From the NCBI GenBank assembly GCA_024220525.1, contig JAMYWO010000010.1, positions 1 to 32,753 on the forward strand: a stretch of 32,753 nucleotides of DNA, in the 5' to 3' direction. Below, piece by piece: positions 1-8,820 of this stretch. The notes under the pieces were generated by a model. That model searched no databases, was not told where the DNA came from, and was given only the letters and a program-made list of their open reading frames with translations. The position numbers and the translations under genes are program-made. Numbering within the stretch: position 1 is the first letter of the stretch; each line of letters opens with the position of its first letter. The stretch is from Cochliopodium minus. Lineage: Eukaryota; Discosea; Himatismenida; Cochliopodiidae.

Positions 1-888
1 GAGGCCAACATAATCCATCGGAGTTTATAATTATGGAAGAGATTTAAATTGATACATTTCTACTTTAATCAAATTTTTATTTAAATTTTGAACTGTCTAT
101 ATCTCGCATATTTATATGGGGAATATTCATTCAAACACATAAATATTTTACAATATAAATTTAAATTAATTTCAATAAAATTAAATAAAAATAAATAATA
201 ATTAATATATAAAAATTTTAAAGATATAAATGTATATTTTTGTTGAAAATGGATATTTTTGTTGAAATAAATTAATTTCCACATTAATTAATAATATATC
301 AGCTATTTAAAAAAACATAAACAAAAAAATTAAATAAATTTGTTATATTCAAAAAGGAATATGGATGTTTCCAAAAGGAGACTCACTCATGAATGTCCCC
401 TCGAACTTGTATTCCTTGAACACAATTATAATTAATTCCCAATCTAAAAATCCCACATTTTAAATCGAAAATAATTTCCATTTTCTTAACTCCTACTTTG
501 ATTTTATTTACTTCAAGAGATATCTTATCATGAATGTGATTGATTGAAAAAAGTTTTTGAAAGGGATAAAATTAATTTATAATTGCTTATCTTTGAATCC
601 AACAATTGAATCTTGTATACTTGCCTATAATTATACAATATTTGAAAAAATAAATAACGTTTGTTTTTAATTAATACTCAATACTTTAAAGAAAAATCTC
701 TCTATTGTCTTCATGATCATATTTGAGGATTCTTGCAATCAGAAGATATCTTTCAAAAGATTTGTTAATGCTTTTCTTCAATTATATCTTTCTAATTTCC
801 ATTTTTGGAATAAATAAATGTTATGATTTATTAAATCTTCCTAATGTTATGAATGAATTTTAATATCAAAAAATCAAAAAATTAATTT
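1..888. other. AT-rich non-coding stretch
   Basis: No reading frame with recognisable protein content, no tRNA and no clear repeat was seen on either strand. It presumably holds the 5' flank and promoter of the gene that starts at 889. A slightly less AT-rich patch lies at about 365-430 but shows no frame worth calling. Confidence 0.5.
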
Positions 889-2900
889 ATGAAAATAAAA
901 AAAAATGTTCTATTATTATTTATGTTTGTTGGCGTTATTGGGTTATTTATTGAAAGTTCTCAAGGTATTAAATATTTCCAATCAAAAATGTAATTAGACT
1001 AATTTGGAAAAAAAAGTCATTCAGGAGAGTATTTATCAACATAGAAGGAAAAAATAACAGTTTTGAGATACTAGGGAGTGATACTGTCAAGGAAATAAAA
1101 GAGAGAATACTAAAATTGGAAAATGTCGATCTTTCCCAGGTGAAGATTTTATTCAATGGGAAAGAAATATCAGATAATAGATATGATTCATCCACTGCTG
1201 ATGATCTTGGTATTGATGATGGATCTGTTTTGACTTTTGATAAACAACATGGATTAATTAAAAAAGAAAACATAGAAGAGAATGATAATTCCCAGAAATC
1301 AGACTTGGAAGATAAGATTGAAGATTATATCTCTGAGTGCAAGATAGAATCCAACATTCTAGAGGAAGATCCAAAAGAATTTTCGATTAATTTGAAGATA
1401 TTAGAAAAAGGATCCTTTGAAATTTCATTTCCTTCTGATTCAAAGATATATGCCATCAAAGATACCCTCAGCAAAAAATTTGATATCATACCCGAAAATA
1501 TCCAAGTATCCCACTTAGAAATGGAGTTGAGAGATGATCATTCTATGCAGATATTCAAAAAAATCAAAAAAGAAGTGTATATCACACTCGCAAAAGAAAA
1601 GGTGAGCATGGAGTATCTGGAAAAAAACGACCAATTAAACGAGCAATTTTTTTCACCTGTAAGAGTAGAGAAAAACGAATTCTTGACAACCACCAAAGAA
1701 ATCTCAGAAGAAAAATACAAGAAAATTCTTTTGTTGCCAGAAAATACTGATCCTTCTTTGATTTCCAAACAACAAAAAAGAAATCTTGAGTTGAAAAGAG
1801 TCTATCAAAACACTATTAATAAGCCAACTGAAAGCAAGACTATTGAACAAAAAATTGAACAGCTAAACGATATTAAGTTTGACGTAAAGAATGTTTTGAG
1901 AGACAATGAGTTGAGACTTCTTTCTTCTGTTCTTATGAAATCTTTCAATGAATCAGGTTTGGGTTTCGGGATAGAGACCGAACAAGAAAAATCAAATTTG
2001 AAGTCAATTGATTCCATTCCTGATGAAGCATTGTTGTTCACTTTCAAGTTTGACACATCCCTAATCAACAATATGAGTTTTCAAGAATATATGAAGAATC
2101 CTGAACTTCAAGAAGAAGTTGAACTGAAAGTAAGAAAAGTAATACATGATTCCACTGGAGTGCCAATAGAAGAAATAGTAGTTCTAAAAATGGTTGAAGG
2201 ATCTGTTAAAATTTCTTCAATAGTACCTTCTTCTGTTTTGCAAAGATCTCCTCAAAAAGATGTTGATACACAACAAAGAATCTTGGATGTAAAGAACAAT
2301 ATTGCTCAACAAATGACAAATAATTTCCCAAACAGCTTTCTTAATGCAGATGCCACATTACAGTCAATAAAAACTCAACTTAACCTGGTTCCAGGAGACT
2401 TTGACTCAAGAGGAGATATACAGTTCTCAAATCCTAATGGAGAAGTTCAAAAAAGAGGAGGATTGGTTTATCATCAACCCAACAACACTTGGAAAAGATT
2501 TGGGTTGAGGGTTGTTGGTCTTTATGAGGATGAAAAGTGGCTTTCAATGAATGGAGCAATTGGAGAATGGGCGGTTGGATTTCATGGTACAAGTTCTTCC
2601 GGAATGACTGGTTTTACTGGGATATCTCAATCGAGATTTATTGGGATTGGAGGAGCAAATGCTTTTGCTGGTAAAAAAGCTGAAAACAGGAATGATCTAA
2701 TTCCTGTGGGAATTTATTTTGCTCAAAATATTGATTCATGCTACAAGATGAATATTGCTCTTGGCGGAAGTAATTATCAAGTTTGTTTTCAATGTCGTAT
2801 CCACCCTGATCATATTTGGTTATGCAGTAACAAACAATATATGGTTTGTGATTCTCCCATTTATGTGAGACCATATGGTATTTGCCTCAAAAAAATTTGA
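889..2900 (+). CDS. Secreted-type protein with two ubiquitin-like domains and an ADP-ribosyltransferase-like C-terminus
   Basis: Two exons, 889-989 and 1025-2900, give 658 residues. The 35-base intron (GTAATT..CAG) is chosen because it places a Met directly before RVFINIEGK, the first strand of a ubiquitin fold. Residues 1-25 form a signal peptide (basic start, then hydrophobic VLLLFMFVGVIGLF). Ubiquitin-like domain 1 covers about 34-106 and domain 2 about 152-230. A region at about 370-430 (FTFKFDTS..VKISSIV) resembles an extracellular SEA-like fold. Residues from about 510 to the end match the PARP/ART-like domain seen in fungal and amoebal proteins: WKRFGLRVVG, GEWAVGFHGT (the HG[TS] element that replaces the first catalytic residues of PARPs), PVGIYFA, YQVCFQCRIHP and IYVRPYGICLK. 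The domain calls come from motif memory. Catalysis is not shown, and a signal peptide on a ubiquitin-like protein is odd. The gene could act outside the cell or in a vacuole. Confidence 0.72.
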
Positions 2901-4283
2901 GAATGATTCAAGATACAATGATACAATAAAAATTCATTAACTCTGAATTATCATTTTCTTCAATTTTTTTTACTTCACTTACTTGTTAAGCACAAATAAT
3001 TTTCATAAAATTGCATGTTGTCCAATCCTTGAGTCAAGTTTGCTTTTTTATCTCCCAAATGTAGGTATCTCAACATCAAAATTGTTTTTGTTCAAAATGA
3101 TGTGGATAAATGATTTGAATCCAGAATTCAGATTCATAGAAACTTCATGGATTCAATTATATCTAATTTGGGGAAAAAAACCACATAGGATGTTAAAAGA
3201 GAAAGATTATCTCCACCTTAAGAAGAAAGAACAATAATACACCTCAAAATAATCTATTTTGTTGTGGCGGAATGCTTATTGTTCGATAAAATCAAATTCA
3301 GTGTTGAAATATAAAAAAGATTTAATTCAATAACCAATAAAGCAGATACAGCATTTGCATTATACTTGAAAATAGGAAATATATAACTGTCGAGAAATTG
3401 AAATCACCATTGTAAAAAAGAAATTCGGCAAAAAAATCAATCAGACAATCCCATCAAATTATAAACCTATTATCTTTAAGCATATCAAATCATTTTTCAT
3501 TATCTTCAATAATATTCTGATTGATATCAATCAATAAAGAAATTATAAAATTTTTTAATTGGTTATAATTGGACATAACCAAAATAACATAAGGAAAAAT
3601 AATTTGCATAATTAATAATTATGCGAATCACTGTATAATATCATTTGTAAATTAGAAGTTAAAACTCCAATATAGATGAATGATTTTTTATCGTGTTAAA
3701 AATACATGTGTCTGGATTATGAAGAATGAATCTTTTAATCTTTTTATTATTTATTTATTTTATATATTTTTATATATTTTTATATATTTTTATATATTTT
3801 TATATATTTTTGTTTATTTATTAATATTTTTACTCTAATAGATCTTTCCTTTAACATGTTCATTGGAAGGAGCAGAACGAAACTATTATCATTTGGATCC
3901 TTCTAATTTCTATTCTACTTTCAACGTCAATTTGAAAAAAAAGATCAAGTATTGAAAAGGAAAATCAAAAAAAAAAAATGAAAATAAGTTAAATAAATAA
4001 AAAATAATCAACTTAATTTAATATTGATAATATTTTAAAAAATAATAAAAGTTAAAAAAAAATAATAAATTGTTTAATAATTTGTTTTTAGGTAGACAAT
4101 GTGAGAAAGAGAAAAATTGTTGTTTGGTTCTCTTCTTCGATTACCCACAAGAAATACGATGTGGATACTTGAAATACCCTCCTTGTACACTTGCAAGCTC
4201 GTTTGTGTTATGGATGATCTTTCTTGGAATTAAAAGAAATGAACATTTTATTTTCAAAAAAATAAATCTCATTTAATAAATAA
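2901..4283. other. Non-coding stretch between the Ubl-ART gene and the GT25-PLOD gene
   Basis: This is the space between two convergent genes. Open frames at 2983-3237 and 4070-4276 on the plus strand have no recognisable content and no convincing start. The first has somewhat protein-like composition and could be a relic. A 10-bp microsatellite lies inside, at 3761-3810. Confidence 0.5.
3761..3810. repeat. 10-bp tandem repeat, five exact copies
   Basis: The unit TATATATTTT occurs five times without a mismatch. It is a simple AT microsatellite of a kind common in such genomes. Confidence 0.95.
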
Positions 4284-7280
4284 TTAAAAATTTTTCTTCT
4301 TTGTTTCATTTTTCTTTTCGAGCATTTCCCCAAAATAATTTTTATTTCTTTCTGTCAATAGGAGAGGGTAAATATTAGATTCAAACAAATGATATGAAAT
4401 AAGAACATCAACATCCAAAGTGAGGTGAGGTAATGAATGCAAAATTTCAATCACAAAATCAAAAACATCACCTTTCAAAATGAATGTATCAAAAATGATG
4501 GGAACATTCCTTTATTAAAAAAATATTTTCTTAATAAAATTCTCTTTTTAAATGTTAAAAATAAATTTTACCAAGATCCTCTCGCATATTTCATAGGTTC
4601 AATTGATCTGTCTAATAATCCAGACAAAGAATAAGAATTGGTTATTTTCATTGTTTCTTTGTCAAATGTAAAATTAGAATAAAAATTATGTTGATCATCA
4701 GAATTGTACAAAAGAGGAGCAACCATCTCTTTATTTTTATTTATCAATTTAATTAATAAATAAGGGTCTTTTAATAAAGAGTTTGAAGTGAAATAAAAAT
4801 CATAATTTTTGTTTCTTGCTGACTTGATCGAGTCAATTCTTGAATCCTTGGAAGATTTTGAAAATGTTTTCATTTCAAAAGGTATTTTGTTTTCATTTAA
4901 ATAATTTACAAGATTTTTTGTTTGTGTAGATTCATTTTCAATTTCGATCAGAAAAAATAATTTCGAATGAACATATTTCAATTTTTTTATTCCTTCAACT
5001 ATTCTATCATTCTTTCTGTTTATTTTCAATGAAACAAATATTGTCGGAAAGTTTTGAGGATCACTCACCAAATCATCCAAATTGAAATAATTTTCGTTTT
5101 TATCAGATGGATGAGAGTTTTTCAAAAAATTCCAAGCTCCAAGCACATTAGCAATTTGTAGACCCAATATCTTGGAAGTAAGTTCCCACTTGAAGATCTT
5201 TGGAGAAGAGAACTTTTTCTTATTTTCAATCTTACCATAGCTGTAATCAAACATCAAATCTTTTATTTGAGAATTAGAATCAACGTTTTGAAACAACTCA
5301 TTATTTTCGTCTATTGAAAAGAAATGTTTGTTTTGATTCTCGTGTTCTTTATCTGAAATGAAAGAAGAAAAGTCCGAGAAGATTTGTTGTTGGAGAAAAT
5401 CAGATATCAAAGTTTCTATTTTATCAAAATTCGAAACAAAAGAACTACTATCAAATTTAAAATTGGGTTGATAGTCAGTAGAAGCCATATCCATCATCAT
5501 ATCAAGATCATCTATTTCCCAATTATCTTCAGTGAGATTATTTTTTTCAATTTGATTTTCTCCCTCTTCATTCAAGTAAGGAAAAATAATATTTTCAGTA
5601 GTATGATATTTAAAAAAACCTTTCACAAACTCGTATGGAGAAGAAGCAAAAACCCTTTTTTCTGCTTCCAATAAAATTAATACCAACAGATGACTTTTAT
5701 TGTTGATGTTGAATTTATTTTTTATTCTTTTCATTTCATTCAAAATTTTTTCAAAAATCACTTTATCGCCTTCTTTTTCATTTCCAATTATGGTGTTGGT
5801 TGGAAACCCAAAATATTTTGACGATCTTTCGAAATAGTTCAATCTCCTATCCTCTTTGAATTTTGTATGTGAAATAGTCAAGAAATACGTATCATCGTTT
5901 TCTTGGATTTTTAGGACTTCTTCAATTTCAATCAATTCATTTTCTTTTTTAAACTCTTTTTTTTAAATGAATAAAAATTAATGAAAATCAAAATAAAAAT
6001 AAATATAAAAAATATATAAATAAATAATAAATATAAAAAATATAGAAAATATGTAAATAAATAATAAATTAAAAATTAAAATTAATTAATAAATAATAAA
6101 TTAATGAATAAATAAATAAATAATAAATAAATAATAAATAAATAATAAATAAATAATAAATAATAAATAATAAAGAAATAAAAAGATAATAAATAATAAA
6201 ATAAATAATAAATATTAAGTATAAAAATAAAAATAATAAAATTTTTACCTTTTTTGTTCAAAAAATCATTATAATCATTTTCAGTGTCTGAGTTCCCTTC
6301 AAATCCTACAGTTGTCATCGACGTAAAACTTTTCAAAGAAAGAGCTTCCAATTTTTCGCTGTTTTTGAATAAATTTGATTCTATCAAAGGACTCTCTCCA
6401 TACATGATTGGACTGCGTGTTATAAAGAAAAAAATTAAAAAAAATAAAAAATAAAAATGAAATAAAAATACACATATTCATCAACTGGAATTAAATTTTG
6501 TCTAAAAGATGTTTCCAATAACAACCTTGCTGCACGTGGAGTCAATACCTTTGTATTGAATCAAATTTGAAAAAGATTAAAAAAAAAAAGAAAAAAATTA
6601 CATATGCTGCACAAGAATAAGAGTATCTTGGTTTTATGAAATATTTTTGGACATGTGTTGATCCACTTTCATCCAATTTTGGCATTCTCCAAAGATATAT
6701 CAGATCATAACTGATTCCTCCCAAATCTTTTTTGTATTTCTTGTTTTCATCCACAAAATCTTTCAGAAAGATGATATCATCTTCCAATATCAATGATGGA
6801 AGATTTGTCTCCACTATCTTTTCCCATACTATTATATGATTAAATTTATAATTCAAATCAAAGAAGAATCTTCGAATATACATTGATATAATGATAAGAT
6901 AAGGGTGATATGATAAGATTTGCATTTGGATAAATCGAATATATTTTGATTATACCTTTGATATGACTGATTGCACATCCTATTTCTCCTCTTGCTATTA
7001 TCCTCCCATAGGATGGATCTCTCCATGATGCCAATGTTGAATAATTATTGCTATTCATCCATTCTTTTGTCAATTTGGATCCATCTATGGCTTCCACAAA
7101 GGTATAGGGAACATAATCTTCATATTTCTTGAGATTTATCTCCATCCTCTCCTTCCTATCAATCCTCCTCTTGAGATTGATCACATAGATTTGCTTGAAT
7201 AAAAATTCATTTTTCCCTCCAATACAATCAAATACAAAAATCAAAAACAATAATGATATTATGGAAAGAAATATCTTCAT
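4284..7280 (-). CDS. ER-type glycosyltransferase: GT25 domain fused to a PLOD-type glycosyltransferase and accessory module
   Basis: Six exons (7280-6956, 6828-6602, 6548-6472, 6412-6249, 5955-4572, 4509-4284) join in phase to 800 residues. The start is ATG at 7280, before a signal peptide (MKIFLSIISLLFLIFVFDC). Residues about 30-265 are GT25 (collagen beta-galactosyltransferase / LOS glycosyltransferase family): IYVINLKRRIDRKERM, GEIGCAISHIKVW, LILEDDI with the metal-binding EDD at about 124-126, VLTPRAARLLLE, PVDEYVPIM and NSDTEND. Residues about 285-800 follow the order of animal lysyl hydroxylases (PLOD) without the C-terminal oxygenase. A glycosyltransferase-like half comes first. An accessory half follows with FPTIFVSLKINRKND, ARNKNYDFYFTSNSLLKDP, RGSWNVP and a C-terminal LDVDVLISYHLFE. 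Where PLOD has its Asp-rich metal motif, this protein reads LILLEAEKRVF (about 356-366), so the second transferase may be inactive. It probably glycosylates secreted proteins in the ER lumen. I am confident of the family, less so of the exact first base of exon 5. Confidence 0.85.
5956..6248. repeat. Low-complexity AATAAATA-rich intron 4 of the GT25-PLOD gene
   Basis: Nearly the whole intron is made of imperfect AATAAATA / TAAATAAT runs, densest at 6060-6210. Spurious open frames cross it on the minus strand (for example 6082-6405). The flanking exons join in phase only if it is removed. Confidence 0.8.
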
Positions 7281-7385
7281 CTTTGAAAAGGAGATCAATT
7301 TTTTATTTTATTCCTTTATTGTATTCAAAATATCTTTGTTTCACAAGTTTTTAACATTCTTAAATTTCTTTTCAAATAACATTTA

Positions 7386-8530
7386 TTATACAAATTTAAG
7401 AGCAGAATAACACTTCTTTAGATCACTATTGATATAAATTTTTTGAATTCTCATTGTATCGCTCATATGATCAACACTAAAGCTTGGAAATCGGATTCTG
7501 TACAAGTCCATGTCATAAAAACAAGTTTTCAAGTATCCCTTGTCCTTGGTTAAACCCTGTGAATGTTGGTGAAGGGTGTTGAAATGATTCACAATAGAAC
7601 AAGAAAAAGTTCCTTCAGGAAAGTTATTTTCAAAGATATATTTGTCTGCAACTTTGCACCATACCAAATCTATTCCGCATGAAGAGTTTTTGCTGTCAAC
7701 TTGGTAAAAGTTTTCAAACAGGTATTGGAAGAACTTTCTGTGCATAAGAAAAACATTAACTTCAATAAAATGAGATGTGACTGAAGTGATGAAAACCTAA
7801 AAGCGATAGGAAATGAAAATAAAAAAAAAAAAGAATGTTATTTTCTACATCTCCTTTCTTTTCATAGAGAGAATATCTATTATGCGGTATCATTCTTGTT
7901 TTATCTTTGAAATTGATGGGTTGTGATATCAGAGGGATTTTGAAATCGTAATTGCATTTTAGGATGTGGAGATATTGATGCAGATTCCAGCCTAGAATGG
8001 CGATATCCTCGTCCATGAAGAAAATATAATCATATTGTGAGAAAAGATCATCATGTCTATCATCATATAGTGCTGCAAATTTATTCTTTTTGTCTGGAAG
8101 TTGTCTGAATGTAACATTGTAGCCATTTCTGTTGAATGTTTTGATTTGTGAGACAAATGCCCTCGTATTCACTTGATTGTACGAATAGATTAACCAATCG
8201 CAACTATCATCCATCGATATGATGTTTCTTTGCATCGCATAGATAATGCTTTGTGATCCGATCACTGATATACACAATGTCTTTATTTGTTTCTTTAAAA
8301 ATGAAATATGATTGAATTATTCAGATAGATAATTAAAATCAATTTCATTTCTCTCAATTAAAATTAAACCAGGTATTGATGATTGTTAATAAGATTATAT
8401 TTTTTACTCCACTTTGAATCTCTCCACCATTCTTTTTATCATAATTATTATTATTTGGAGTTAGGTATTTCATAGACATAATTATCATCATTATAACTAT
8501 CAATATCACTCCTTTAAATGAATTCTTCAT
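7386..8530 (-). CDS. DUF707 glycosyltransferase-like type II membrane protein
   Basis: Three exons (8530-8408, 8292-7849, 7796-7386), all in phase 0, give 325 residues. The start ATG at 8530 precedes an uncleaved-type hydrophobic anchor (GVILIVIMMIIMSM, residues 7-20), so a Golgi or ER type II topology is likely. The luminal part reads KTLCISVIGSQSIIYAMQRN, then SCDWLIYSYNQ. A DxD-like FFMDEDI follows at about 132-138. The DUF707 signature comes next: LISQPINF, then SHFIEV, then a Trp/Phe-rich helix and CGIDLVWCKVA, and late PEGTFSCSIVNHFNTLH. DUF707 proteins are found in plants, fungi and protists and are thought to be glycosyltransferases. Their substrates are largely unknown. It lies just upstream of the GT25-PLOD gene on the same strand (105 bases between stop and next start) and diverges from the CCCH gene. 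Exon 2 could instead start at the acceptor just before 8280. Confidence 0.78.
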
Positions 8531-8820
8531 TATTTTTGGCTGTAATTTTTTTTATATTCTTATTGGTGTCAAAATAAGCTTCTTTTCAATCATTATCTCA
8601 TCAAATAATCAAAAAAAAAAATTATAAGAGTGAATTTCTCAATATCTATCTCAACAAAGATTGAATTCTCTTCCTTTTTTAAAATTATATTTTCAAAAAA
8701 ATTAATAAAATATGAAGAAAAATAAAAAAAAAAAAAATTTTAACCACTATATTTGTTCGTGGACAAAATCTCCTTTTCATTTTCTTACATTTTGTAATTA
8801 ATTTCATTTAAGAGGATCAT
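8531..8820. promoter_or_regulatory. Divergent intergenic region between the DUF707 and CCCH genes
   Basis: These 290 bases of AT-rich DNA lie between two divergent start codons, so they must hold both promoters. Poly-A tracts lie at about 8611-8620 and 8725-8737. No specific element could be identified. Confidence 0.5.

Noticed and set aside
965-1016. Alternative intron of the Ubl-ART gene with donor at 965
   Set aside because: Its acceptors leave the reading frame out of phase. The 990-1024 intron is in phase and restores the ubiquitin-like start.
2983-3237. Plus-strand 84-codon frame
   Set aside because: No ATG at its start and no recognisable content.
4070-4276. Plus-strand 68-codon frame
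   Set aside because: No domain, no clear start, and it ends at the 3' end of the convergent gene. Possibly a relic, not supportable.
6082-6247. Long Tyr/Ile/Phe-rich C-terminal extension of the exon at 6249-6412
   Set aside because: It is read-through into low-complexity intron 4. Splicing joins in phase to the PLOD-like exon.
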